From: Candidatus Zhuqueibacterota bacterium
Lineage (GTDB): Bacteria > Zhuqueibacterota > Zhuqueibacteria > Zhuqueibacterales > Zhuqueibacteraceae
Reading direction: 5' to 3'
NCBI GenBank assembly: GCA_022616415.1
Contig: JAKEEU010000034.1
Span: 1 to 33,816 of the forward strand
Length of the DNA stretch: 33,816 nucleotides
Part shown: positions 17,384 through 24,381 of the stretch, one piece after another
Numbering within the stretch: position 1 is the stretch's first letter
How the letters are laid out: every line of letters begins with the position of its first letter
Made by a program: the position numbers and the translations under genes
The notes under the pieces: model-generated
The model's input: the letters and a program-made list of their open reading frames with translations, nothing else
Databases searched by the model: none
What the model was told of the DNA's origin: nothing

Positions 17384-17446
17384 GTCAACACGTTGACAGA
17401 CGAGGCCGCCCTACGAGTAGGGCCTGTCCCACGGGTTGTGGCGGGG
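17384..17446. repeat. palindromes upstream of the PIN pseudogene
   Basis: GTCAAC-AC-GTTGAC (17384-17397) is a near-perfect hairpin. GCCCTAC-GA-GTAGGGC (17408-17423) is a second one with GTAG/CTAC inside. A third GC-rich arm follows to about 17446. This resembles other GTAG-bearing repeats in the window. Confidence 0.55.
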
Positions 17447-17455
17447 CTTGAGTCG

Positions 17456-17917
17456 ATGATAAAATCAGATAATGAATAAGCAGTGGTGTAGCGCAGGAAA
17501 TTTGTAGCAAATAAAAAAATTTTGATGTACATTAGAATAGGGGATTGGGTCAAAAATGGCCAATTTACTTTGGTCACCTCGGCGGTCGTACAGGAAGAAA
17601 TAGCGCCAGCGCCTCAAGAGGTAAAAGATTTTTTTGGCACGATGCTCCCTCATGCTGAAATCGTCGACATTGTTGAGGAAGCATTAAAGCTTCGACAAGC
17701 CTATCTGGATGCAAAAATTGTTTCGGCGAAGTACAGCAATGACGCCCTTCACGTTGCGTTGGCTACGGTTTCGGATTGCCCAATAATCGTGAGCTGGAAT
17801 TTTAAACACATTGTTCATTATCAGAAAATACCGCTGTACAATGCCGTTAACATATTGCATGGTTATAACCAAATTTCAATTTATTCGCCTTTGGAGGTGA
17901 TGAAATATGATGACTAA
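17456..17917 (+). pseudogene. PIN-domain toxin with disrupted N-terminus
   Basis: From 17522 the frame encodes 131 aa matching the family of small PIN nucleases. Visible features are V-T-S-A-V-V-Q-E-E-I, S-N-D-A-L-H-V-A-L-A-T (second acidic site), I-V-S-W-N-F-K-H-I-V-H, Y-N-A-V-N-I-L-H-G-Y and S-P-L-E-V-M. The usual first strand with catalytic Asp is missing from that frame. Upstream, ATG 17456 opens M-I-K-S-D-N, and the other frame at 17476-17499 reads I-S-S-G-V-A-Q-E, restoring the family N-terminus if one base is added near 17474 and one removed near 17498. As written there are stops at 17477 and 17489. It is thus a decayed gene or a sequence error; an intact antitoxin overlaps its end. 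Confidence 0.7.
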
Positions 17918-18083
17918 ATTAAATTGCGTGGAGATGAAGCATCAAGGCGCGGAAAAAGTGCGAGAAAAAATCTCGGGCTTGACCATCGCTGAAGAATTGC
18001 GCTTCTGGCAAGAACGATCTGTGGCATTGCGCAAGCAAAAAGAAAGGATAGCAGAAAAATATACTGTCACGGCAACCGCATGA
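17907..18083 (+). CDS. small antitoxin of the PIN toxin
   Basis: This 58-aa frame begins at ATG 17907 (or 17910), overlapping the PIN gene's stop at 17915-17917. GGAGGTGA at 17893-17900 is a strong ribosome-binding site. The protein has C-V-E-M-K-H-x-G-A-E-K-V near the N-terminus and L-T-I-A-E-E-L-R-F-W-Q-E-R in the middle, then a Lys/Arg-rich helix. This pattern is that of the short antitoxins found directly downstream of this PIN subfamily. It would neutralise the nuclease by direct binding. It appears intact while its toxin is broken. Confidence 0.75.
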   Translation: MMTKLNCVEMKHQGAEKVREKISGLTIAEELRFWQERSVALRKQKERIAEKYTVTATA

Positions 18084-18094
18084 CCGCCTAGTAA

Positions 18095-18190
18095 GTTTAT
18101 CATCATGTTCGTCACTATCTCAAGCAAGTGACGGAGTTCGACAAAGTGTATCGACGCGCCGAAGCCTCGGCCGTTGCCAATCAGGATTGA
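18095..18190 (+). pseudogene. degraded 3' fragment of xerC
   Basis: In one frame this stretch reads V-Y-H-H-V-R-H-Y-L-K-Q-V-T-E-F-D-K, matching residues 228-244 of the upstream recombinase (I-Y-Y-R-V-R-Q-Y-L-K-Q-V-A-E-I-D-K). It then jumps to V-Y-R-R-A, matching the recombinase tail V-Y-R-Q-A, before a stop at 18188. The piece coding for the H-x2-R and Tyr motifs has been deleted. Nucleotide identity is about 42 of 50 over the first part. It marks the far side of the HEPN/PIN island and shows that the 3' end of the recombinase gene was duplicated. Confidence 0.75.
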
Positions 18191-18258
18191 TGCTGTTTTC
18201 TTTTTTCGTTTAACTCCCATGATATACCTTAACCCTCAAACTTAGGGAGGACACCACG

Positions 18259-18597
18259 ATGAACATCACAATCACGGCTCGTCATTTCAAAGCCCCGGAA
18301 CCATTAAAGGATTTTGCCCGAAAGGAGGTTGCCCGACTAAAAAAGTATTATGATGGCATCATTGAAGGTGAAGTCATTCTCTCTTGGGAAAAGTTGACGC
18401 AAATCGCCGAAATCAATCTCAACGTCTACGGCCAAAAGCTGGCCGCGAAAGAAAAGAGCGAAGATATTCGCAAATCCATCACTCTCGCCGTGGACAAGCT
18501 TGAGCGGCAAGTGAAGAAATACAAGGAGAAGTGGCACAAAAAAGGGAACGCCAAAGCGGTATCAGCGGCGCTCGAGAAAATGGCAGCAGCGGTTTGA
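18259..18597 (+). CDS. hpf: ribosome hibernation-promoting factor, short form
   Basis: The 112-aa protein belongs to the HPF/RaiA (YfiA) family, which binds the 30S decoding region and inactivates ribosomes in stationary phase. It has the family start M-N-I-T-I-T-A-R-H-F and the L-K-D-F-A-R-K-E-V-A-R-L-K-K-Y helix. A D-I-R-K-S-I-T-L-A-V-D-K-L-E-R-Q-V-K-K-Y-K helix with a basic tail follows. The C-terminal dimerisation domain of long HPF is absent. AGGGAGG at 18244-18250 precedes the ATG. The hpf-hprK order is known from other bacteria. Confidence 0.93.
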   Translation: MNITITARHFKAPEPLKDFARKEVARLKKYYDGIIEGEVILSWEKLTQIAEINLNVYGQKLAAKEKSEDIRKSITLAVDKLERQVKKYKEKWHKKGNAKAVSAALEKMAAAV

Positions 18598-18610
18598 AGT
18601 GTTGGAGAAA

Positions 18611-18648
18611 TCTGCGGGCGTAGACGGTGCGACGCCTGCGTCCGCAGA
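18611..18648. repeat. GC-rich hairpin downstream of hpf
   Basis: Positions 18611-18626 pair with 18633-18648 at 14 or more of 16 positions (allowing G-T pairs) around a 6-nt loop. The left arm contains CGTAGACG. No T-tract follows directly, so it looks like a REP-type palindrome or an mRNA-stabilising hairpin rather than a terminator. Confidence 0.55.
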
Positions 18649-18812
18649 AAAAGTATGGCAAGATATTTTGTGTTAATTTTTGGTGCCGAATTTTGTAACA
18701 TTTTTCATTGGTTGAAACTTTCGGGTAGGGAGCCGGGTGGAAGATCTTTCGGCGAAGATCGCTTCGCCTGCCTTGCCGTCGATCTCGCCCCCAAATACGA
18801 GAAGGAAAGCCG

Positions 18813-19793
18813 ATGGTGAATTTATCCGTCGAGGAACTGTACAGCAATGTGCAAAACCGCCTGTCCCTCGAAATCGTCAACGGCACGTACAGTTTTCGCA
18901 AAACCATCAAAGAAGGCGACGTCAATCGCCCGGCCTTGGCGCTGGCCGGATTCACGAAGGTTTTTACCTACGATCGCATCCAAATTCTCGGCAACACCGA
19001 GATGCGCTTTATCGAGAGCATGAGCCCGGGCGAGCGCCGTCACGCCCTGCAAACCGTGCTCAATTTCGATCTTCCCTGCATCATCGTCACCGACAACAAT
19101 CCGGTTCCGTCGGAGCTCGTTGAGATCGCCAATCAGCGCGGCGTCACCGTTTTCCGCACGCCGCTCAAAACCACGCAATTTACCCATCTGCTCAGCGATT
19201 TTTTGGATGAGAAATTCGCACCGACGACGACGGTACACGGCTCGCTGGTGGATGTTTACGGCGTCGGCTTGCTATTCACCGGGCGCAGCGGCATCGGCAA
19301 GAGCGAAATCGCGCTGGATCTCGTTGAGCGCGGGCATCGTCTGGTCGCAGACGACATCGTGCAGATCAGCCGCAAGGCCGCCGGCGTTCTCATCGGCCAG
19401 GGCAGCGAGATGCTCAAATATCACATGGAAATTCGCGGCCTCGGCATCATCGACGTGCGCAGCATTTTCGGCGTTCGCGCCACCCGGCCGCAAAAAAGAA
19501 TTGAAGTCGAAATTCATCTGGAAGAATGGGACAACACCGAAGATTATGAGCGCATCGGCGTCGACGAGCAATACACCAAAATTCTTGAAGTCGAAATCCC
19601 CTTCGTCAAGCTGCCGATTTTTCCCGGCAAGAACATCACGGTGATTGCAGAAGTGGTTGCCATGTCGCAACTGCTAAAGGTCGCCGGCGTCAACATGGCG
19701 CGTGATTTCGACGAACGCCTGCGGCGAAAGATCCAGGCCGGCGCCGATGACCACTTCGATATGGAACGTTATCTCGAAAGAGATTTTGAGTAG
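18813..19793 (+). CDS. hprK: HPr kinase/phosphorylase
   Basis: This 326-aa protein phosphorylates or dephosphorylates HPr on Ser. The N-terminal domain covers about residues 1-130. The kinase domain starts with H-G-S-L-V-D-V-Y-G-V-G, and the P-loop G-R-S-G-I-G-K-S is at residues 157-164 (usually G-D-S-G-V-G-K-S). D-D-I-V follows, and the HprK signature I-R-G-L-G-I-I-D-V-R-S-I-F-G is intact. Length is normal. GAAGGAAAG precedes the ATG at 18813. In diderm bacteria lacking a full sugar PTS, HprK usually acts in a regulatory PTS; the HPr gene is not in this window. Confidence 0.95.
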   Translation: MVNLSVEELYSNVQNRLSLEIVNGTYSFRKTIKEGDVNRPALALAGFTKVFTYDRIQILGNTEMRFIESMSPGERRHALQTVLNFDLPCIIVTDNNPVPSELVEIANQRGVTVFRTPLKTTQFTHLLSDFLDEKFAPTTTVHGSLVDVYGVGLLFTGRSGIGKSEIALDLVERGHRLVADDIVQISRKAAGVLIGQGSEMLKYHMEIRGLGIIDVRSIFGVRATRPQKRIEVEIHLEEWDNTEDYERIGVDEQYTKILEVEIPFVKLPIFPGKNITVIAEVVAMSQLLKVAGVNMARDFDERLRRKIQAGADDHFDMERYLERDFE

Positions 19794-19798
19794 ATTTC

Positions 19799-19820
19799 GT
19801 AGCCCAGACTGCAAGTCTGG
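19799..19820. repeat. GTAG-CCCAGACT palindrome (family A)
   Basis: GTAG at 19799 leads to CCAGACT (19804-19810), a 3-nt loop and AGTCTGG (19814-19820). It lies between hprK and the MCE gene, 6 nt after the hprK stop. Confidence 0.7.
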
Positions 19821-19850
19821 ATGCTGTTATATTTAGTCGAATAGCTTTGC

Positions 19851-20786
19851 ATGTCCGTCTCGAAAACCAACATTGAATTCAAAGTCGGGCTCACCGTCAT
19901 CGTGGGGCTGCTGATCCTGTTGTTCGGCATTTTGTGGGGCAAAAACTATCGGTTGGTTGCCAGCCAGTCGCGTGTCAGTTTTCTTTTTCAAAATTCCGGC
20001 GGGTTGCGCGTCAACGATCCGGTGACCGTCAACGGCGTCAAGAAAGGGCAAGTAGCAGCGATTGAATTGCAGAACGGCTTGGTTCGCGTCGACCTCATGC
20101 TCGACCGCGACGTGCAATTGTTCTCCGGCGTTCGCGCTTACATCACCGTCGTCGAGATGATGGGAGGCAAGAAGGTGGAAATCATCCCCGGCACGCCGGG
20201 TGAAACGCTGGATTTGGCGACGCTCCACGAACCCTTGCCCGGCGCGCAAACCGCCGGCTTTTCCGAGATGCTGCTTGAAATGAGCAAAGTCGCCGCGCGC
20301 TCCAATCAACTGATGCAGCGTTTGGATTCAACCATCACGCTCGCCGCGGCTTTTTTAGATGAGGCAACTTTTCGCCGCCCACTCATCACCGTCCTCCAAG
20401 ACTTGCAAACCTCCACTGCTTCCATGCGACAGTTCGTGCAAGACAACCAGCGCGATATGGAGCAAACCGTGGCAAATATCGAAGCCACTTCAACGCAGTT
20501 GCGCGACGTTGTCGAGCGCCGCGCGCCACAAGTCGATAGCGCCCTGGTCACCTTCAGCCGCACCGTCCGGAAACTGGATGCCTTCGCCACCACGCTCGAT
20601 GAAATTTCCCTCCGGCTGCAGCAGCGGCAAGGCAACCTCGGCAAGTTGATTTACGACGACGAAACATATACGCGGCTGAACGCGGCTATCGCCAAAGTCG
20701 ATTCGGCAGCCATCGAGCTGCGCGCGCATTTGGGAAAATTTCTCCACGGCAGTAATTTTAATTTAATCAACTTGCTCAGCTTTTGA
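19851..20786 (+). CDS. MCE-domain lipid transport protein (MlaD-like)
   Basis: This 311-aa protein has one N-terminal membrane segment (about residues 14-32, V-G-L-T-V-I-V-G-L-L-I-L-L). An MCE/MlaD domain follows at about residues 35-120, with G-L-R-V-N-D-P-V-T-V-N-G-V-K-K-G-Q-V. The rest is a long helical region rich in Gln/Thr, ending with G-N-L-G-K-L-I-Y-D-D. It would sit in the inner membrane with the MCE ring in the periplasm, as part of a phospholipid or steroid importer. It stands apart from the mlaEFD operon, separated by the tetR gene. No clear Shine-Dalgarno precedes the ATG. The substrate is unknown. Confidence 0.88.
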   Translation: MSVSKTNIEFKVGLTVIVGLLILLFGILWGKNYRLVASQSRVSFLFQNSGGLRVNDPVTVNGVKKGQVAAIELQNGLVRVDLMLDRDVQLFSGVRAYITVVEMMGGKKVEIIPGTPGETLDLATLHEPLPGAQTAGFSEMLLEMSKVAARSNQLMQRLDSTITLAAAFLDEATFRRPLITVLQDLQTSTASMRQFVQDNQRDMEQTVANIEATSTQLRDVVERRAPQVDSALVTFSRTVRKLDAFATTLDEISLRLQQRQGNLGKLIYDDETYTRLNAAIAKVDSAAIELRAHLGKFLHGSNFNLINLLSF

Positions 20787-20788
20787 CG

Positions 20789-20810
20789 TAACCCAGACTG
20801 CCAGTCTGGG
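20789..20810. repeat. GTAA-CCCAGACT palindrome (family A)
   Basis: CCCAGACT (20792-20799), loop GCC, AGTCTGGG (20803-20810). It begins 3 nt after the MCE gene stop. An identical 19-bp core occurs at 33755-33773. Confidence 0.8.
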
Positions 20811-20860
20811 CTTTAGCAGCGTTGGAGGGAGGTGGTCAGTATCACCTCAGTTACAGGTGG

Positions 20861-20902
20861 GTAGCGCAGACATCTTGTCTGCAGTCAGGATGACGGCGCT
20901 AC
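20861..20902. repeat. nested GTAG palindrome
   Basis: The outer arms are GTAGCGC (20861-20867) and GCGCTAC (20896-20902). The inner arms are GCAGACA (20866-20872) and TGTCTGC (20876-20882). It is a GTAG/CTAC-bounded element in the 323-nt gap between the MCE gene and tetR. Confidence 0.65.
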
Positions 20903-20949
20903 GTTTTTCCACCAAAAACTGAGGCATTACGATGGTCACAACAAAAAAC

Positions 20950-20978
20950 TTGACAATAAGAAAATCTTTTTGTATCTT
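20950..20978 (+). promoter_or_regulatory. strong sigma70-like promoter upstream of tetR
   Basis: TTGACA at 20950-20955 and TATCTT at 20973-20978 are separated by exactly 17 bp. Transcription would start near 20985, then meet a terminator-like hairpin at 21035 before the tetR gene. This arrangement suggests a short RNA or an attenuated leader. Confidence 0.55.
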
Positions 20979-21034
20979 GGAAACTGTATTTTTGATTAAA
21001 GTTTCCTGTGGTTCAAGACTTACTCAAAGATTTC

Positions 21035-21068
21035 AAAACGGCTTTAATTGGCCGTTTTATTTTGTTTT
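21035..21068 (+). terminator. rho-independent terminator in the tetR leader
   Basis: AAAACGGC (21035-21042) pairs perfectly with GCCGTTTT (21051-21058) over an 8-nt loop, and ATTTTGTTTTG follows. It lies about 50 nt downstream of the predicted transcription start and 40 nt upstream of the tetR ATG. Confidence 0.6.
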
Positions 21069-21109
21069 GTCGGAAACTCAAAATACTTTTAGCGTTTCTT
21101 TTAGTCATA

Positions 21110-21760
21110 ATGTTTTCTCCCAGTGGTGACGCGTGCGAACGCATTCTTGCCAAAACCAAGGAAAAATTTTCTGCCATCGGTTACGGTAAAACCGCGATGG
21201 ATGAAATCGCCGGCGAGCTGGGAATGAGCAAAAAGACGCTCTATAAGTTTTTCCCCACCAAGCTGAAATTGGCGGAAGCCGTGGTGGAGCATATTTTCAC
21301 CGAAATCAACCGGCGCTGCGAAGCCATTCTCGCCAGCCCGTTGCCGGCCATCGAAAAGCTCCTTCGCATCGTGCAAATGATCACCGAGCAGCAGCACCGC
21401 TTCGTTACCAAAGTCATGCTCGAAAGCCTGCGCCATCATTTGCCGCACCTGTGGAAACGCATTGAGGCGTTTCGCCAGGAGCGCATGCTCAAAAATTTGC
21501 AGATTATCTTCGCGCAGGGCAAACGCGAGGGCACGGTCCGCGCCGATCTCAACCGTGAGATGTTTTTTCATTTTCTCTTTGGCGCCATCAACGAAGGCAT
21601 CAATCCGGAAGTGCTGATTCACGCCTCGTATTCCATGCATGAGGCGCTCGCCGGATTGATCGATATTTTCATGAACGGCGCGCTGACGGAGGCCGGCCGC
21701 AAGCAGTATCATAAGCTCATGGCGGCCAACGCCGCCCTGCGGCAAGAAAGTGAAGCTTAG
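21110..21760 (+). CDS. TetR-family transcriptional regulator
   Basis: This protein of about 216 aa has an N-terminal TetR helix-turn-helix: F-S-A-I-G-Y-G-K-T-A-M-D-E-I-A, G-E-L-G-M-S-K-K-T-L-Y-K-F-F-P-T-K, then L-A-E-A-V-V. The C-terminal ligand domain is helical and not recognised; it includes R-A-D-L-N-R-E-M-F-F-H-F-L-F-G. It directly precedes mlaEFD with a 52-nt gap, so a role in controlling lipid transport or the downstream efflux genes is plausible. I chose the ATG at 21110; the frame is open back to a GTG at 21008, but that region overlaps the terminator hairpin. Ribosome binding looks poor. Confidence 0.85.
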   Translation: MFSPSGDACERILAKTKEKFSAIGYGKTAMDEIAGELGMSKKTLYKFFPTKLKLAEAVVEHIFTEINRRCEAILASPLPAIEKLLRIVQMITEQQHRFVTKVMLESLRHHLPHLWKRIEAFRQERMLKNLQIIFAQGKREGTVRADLNREMFFHFLFGAINEGINPEVLIHASYSMHEALAGLIDIFMNGALTEAGRKQYHKLMAANAALRQESEA

Positions 21761-21812
21761 AAATAAATAGCGCGTATAATTTGTTGTTGCGATAGATAAT
21801 TGAGGCATAGCC

Positions 21813-22586
21813 ATGTTTACTTTTCTCAGGTTTTTGGGCGCGCAGTTGCTGCGCTTCCTTTTTCATGTGGGCAGCTTTGGCAAACTGATTTATCGCACGC
21901 TGCTGGCGTTGACAGATGTGCGCACCTATGCCGGCCTCGTCTTCGAGCAAATGATGCACATCGGCGTTCGCTCGCTGCCGATCGTTGGCTATATTTCGAT
22001 TTTCATGGGCATGGTGACGGCGCTGCAATCGGTGAAGCAATTCACCCAAACCGTTCCACTTTATATTGCCGGCACGGTGGTGGAAAAAGCCATTCTACAA
22101 GAATTGGCCTCGGCGATGACCGCCCTGGTATTGGCGGGCAGAGTTGGCGCCGCCATAGCGGCAGAAATCGGCACCATGAAAGTGACCGAGCAAATCGATG
22201 CGCTCGAAGCCATGGCCTTCAATCCCGTGGCCTATCTTGTGGTGCCGCGCCTGCTTGCCGGCCTCGTGATGGTGCCGGTACTCACCGTGTTTTCGGCGGC
22301 AATCGGCGTTTTGGCGGGATGGCTGACCTCCATCTCTTTGACGGAGCTGACCACTTTCGAATTTTTCAAAGGCGCGAAGATGTTCGTAACCTGGCGTGAC
22401 TTTGCACTGCCACTTTCCAAAGCCGTGCTTTTCGGCGCGTCGATTATCATGGTCGCGTGCTATCAAGGACTCAATGCGCGCCAGGGCGCGGAAGGCGTGG
22501 GCACCGCCGCCACCAACGCCGCCGTGAGCGCTTGCTTGCTCATTCTTACGCTGGATTTTGTCATGGCAAAAGTGATTTTAACATGA
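21813..22586 (+). CDS. mlaE: MlaE-type permease
   Basis: This 257-aa inner-membrane permease belongs to the ABC importer that moves phospholipids with MCE proteins. It has 5-6 membrane segments. The family motif region is G-T-M-K-V-T-E-Q-I-D-A-L-E-A-M, followed by P-R-L-L-A-G-L-V-M-V-P. The C-terminal G-A-E-G-V-G-T-A-A-T-N-A-A-V segment is also typical. Length matches E. coli MlaE. GAGG at 21802-21805 supports the ATG at 21813. Its stop overlaps the mlaF start (ATGA at 22583-22586). Confidence 0.95.
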   Translation: MFTFLRFLGAQLLRFLFHVGSFGKLIYRTLLALTDVRTYAGLVFEQMMHIGVRSLPIVGYISIFMGMVTALQSVKQFTQTVPLYIAGTVVEKAILQELASAMTALVLAGRVGAAIAAEIGTMKVTEQIDALEAMAFNPVAYLVVPRLLAGLVMVPVLTVFSAAIGVLAGWLTSISLTELTTFEFFKGAKMFVTWRDFALPLSKAVLFGASIIMVACYQGLNARQGAEGVGTAATNAAVSACLLILTLDFVMAKVILT

Positions 22587-23368
22587 TTGTCTTTCGTGGC
22601 GTCGAAAAAAGTTTTGGCGAGCTTGCCGTCTTGCGTGGCGTCAATCTGGAAATCGAAGCCGGCTGCACGACCGCCATTATCGGCGGCAGCGGCTGCGGCA
22701 AGTCGGTTTTGTTGAAACACATCATCGGCTTGTTGAAACCGGATCGCGGCCAGGTGTTGGTGGACGGCGTTGATATTACCCGGCTGCCTTATCGCGAGCT
22801 GGTGGAGGTGCGCAAAAAGATCGCCATGGTCTTTCAAAGCTCGGCGCTGTTCGATTCGATGACCGTCGGCGAAAATCTGGCGATGGGCTTGCAGCGCCAC
22901 ACCCGGCTGAAGCGGCACGAAATTCAGAAGAAAATAAGTGCCTCTTTGGCGCTGGTGGGGCTGGAAGGCATCGAAGCCAAATTTCCCGCGGAGCTGAGCG
23001 GCGGCATGAAAAAGCGCACGGCCATCGCGCGTGCCCTGGTGATGAGCCCGGAGGTGTTGCTGTACGACGAGCCTACCACCGGTCTCGACCCGCCGCGCGC
23101 CGACTCCATCAACCAGGCCATTTATGATTTGAATCGAAAGCTCGGCGTCACCTCGGTCGTCGTGACGCACGACATGCACAGCGTTTATCGTGTCGCGGAA
23201 AAAGTTGCCATGCTGGATGAAGGTATTATCCGTTTTGACGGTACACCGGAAGAATTGGCCCGGTGCACCGAGCCGGCCGTGAGGAGCTTTCTCGAAAGCG
23301 CGCGCGGACACGAATGGCTGGAACGAAACAACAACTCGGGAGCATATCATGCGACGATGGACCAATGA
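22583..23368 (+). CDS. mlaF: MlaF-type ABC ATPase
   Basis: This 261-aa nucleotide-binding subunit has Walker A G-G-S-G-C-G-K-S at residues 34-41, a Q-loop M-V-F-Q-S-S-A-L-F-D, signature L-S-G-G-M-K-K-R and Walker B L-L-Y-D-E-P-T-T-G-L-D-P. H-loop T-H-D-M follows. The F-D-S-M-T-V-G-E-N sequence after the Q-loop is typical of MlaF. It powers the mlaE permease. It starts inside the mlaE stop and overlaps the following mlaD start by 20 nt, so the three genes are tightly coupled. Confidence 0.95.
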   Translation: MIVFRGVEKSFGELAVLRGVNLEIEAGCTTAIIGGSGCGKSVLLKHIIGLLKPDRGQVLVDGVDITRLPYRELVEVRKKIAMVFQSSALFDSMTVGENLAMGLQRHTRLKRHEIQKKISASLALVGLEGIEAKFPAELSGGMKKRTAIARALVMSPEVLLYDEPTTGLDPPRADSINQAIYDLNRKLGVTSVVVTHDMHSVYRVAEKVAMLDEGIIRFDGTPEELARCTEPAVRSFLESARGHEWLERNNNSGAYHATMDQ

Positions 23369-24263
23369 AGTCATCGTTGGCGCGGCCATTGTCCTGGCCA
23401 TCGCCATTGGAATGTATGGCTATATCTATCTGCGGGAAATTCCGGTGCGCCATCGCGGTTTTGAAATAACGATTATTTTTGAAAACGTCACCGGACTCGA
23501 GAACGGCGACGGCGTGACGGTTTCGGGCTTGAAAGTTGGGCAAGTCAAACAAATGCGGCTCGAAAGCGGGCACGTCGCCGTGCGCGTTTGGATGAATGGT
23601 GAAGTCCCATTTCCCCGCGATTCGCGCGCTGCGATTCGCAGCATCGGCATGATTGGAGAAAAATACATTGATCTGATGCCCGGCACCGCGAAAGAAAGCT
23701 TGCAGGAGGGCGATACCATTGTCGGCACTTACATTAACGATTTGGCCGACGCCGGCGGTTCGCTTTCGGATTTGATGTCGCAGGCGACCTCGCTGTTGAC
23801 CAAGCTGAACGCGACTTTGGATACGGCGATGCATCGTAACGCCACGCAAGCACTCGCCATCTCCCTCGATAATATTCAACGCCTCACCAACCGGCTGGAC
23901 AAAAGCTTCGAGAAGAACGCGCGCCATCTTGATAACACCATGGCAAGCCTTGATACGCTTTCTTCGAATCTAGAATCATTTTGGCAGCGCCGCGAAACGG
24001 CCATCGACAGCGCCGCGCAGAATTTCAGCGCCAGCGCCGCCCGCTTGCCCAAGATCGTGGCCCAACTCGACAGCGTGCTCACCGTGACGCGCAAACTATT
24101 GGCAGAAGTCGAGAACCAACAGGGCACGGTTGGCAAAATTTTACACGACGACGAAATGTATCGCAAAGCCAACCAGACTGTCGATGATTTACAAGCCTTG
24201 CTCAATGACATGAAAAAGAACCCCGGCAAATATTTGCAGGTGAGTGTGTTTCGGTTGTTTTGA
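23349..24263 (+). CDS. mlaD: MlaD-type MCE protein
   Basis: This 304-aa protein has an N-terminal signal-anchor (about residues 8-25, V-I-V-G-A-A-I-V-L-A-I-A-I-G) and an MCE domain at about residues 38-115, with G-L-E-N-G-D-G-V-T-V-S-G-L-K-V-G-Q-V. A long helical tail ends in G-T-V-G-K-I-L-H-D-D. It is a substrate-binding ring in the periplasm for the MlaEF transporter. It is a paralog of the MCE gene at 19851 with the same tail design. The transporter in this operon therefore may use two different MCE subunits. Confidence 0.93.
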   Translation: MRRWTNEVIVGAAIVLAIAIGMYGYIYLREIPVRHRGFEITIIFENVTGLENGDGVTVSGLKVGQVKQMRLESGHVAVRVWMNGEVPFPRDSRAAIRSIGMIGEKYIDLMPGTAKESLQEGDTIVGTYINDLADAGGSLSDLMSQATSLLTKLNATLDTAMHRNATQALAISLDNIQRLTNRLDKSFEKNARHLDNTMASLDTLSSNLESFWQRRETAIDSAAQNFSASAARLPKIVAQLDSVLTVTRKLLAEVENQQGTVGKILHDDEMYRKANQTVDDLQALLNDMKKNPGKYLQVSVFRLF

Positions 24264-24271
24264 TTTAGTTC

Positions 24272-24351
24272 GTAGTAGCCCCTTCAGGGGCCTTGTGCTC
24301 GAATCTAAAATATTTTGAAGTTCTACGAGCGACGCCTAAAGGCGAAACTAC
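24272..24351. repeat. GTAG-ended REP pair (BIME-like, family B)
   Basis: GTAGT at 24272 starts a palindrome AGCCCCTTCAGGGGCCT. The opposite element at 24330-24351 reads CGCCTAAAGGCG and ends in ACTAC. It separates mlaD and the TolC gene. Confidence 0.8.
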
Positions 24352-24381
24352 GAACCATTATTCGGAATCAGGAGAGATGGA

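Noticed and set aside
18611..18648. Hairpin after hpf as a rho-independent terminator
   Set aside because: No T-tract directly follows; it fits the palindromic repeats better.
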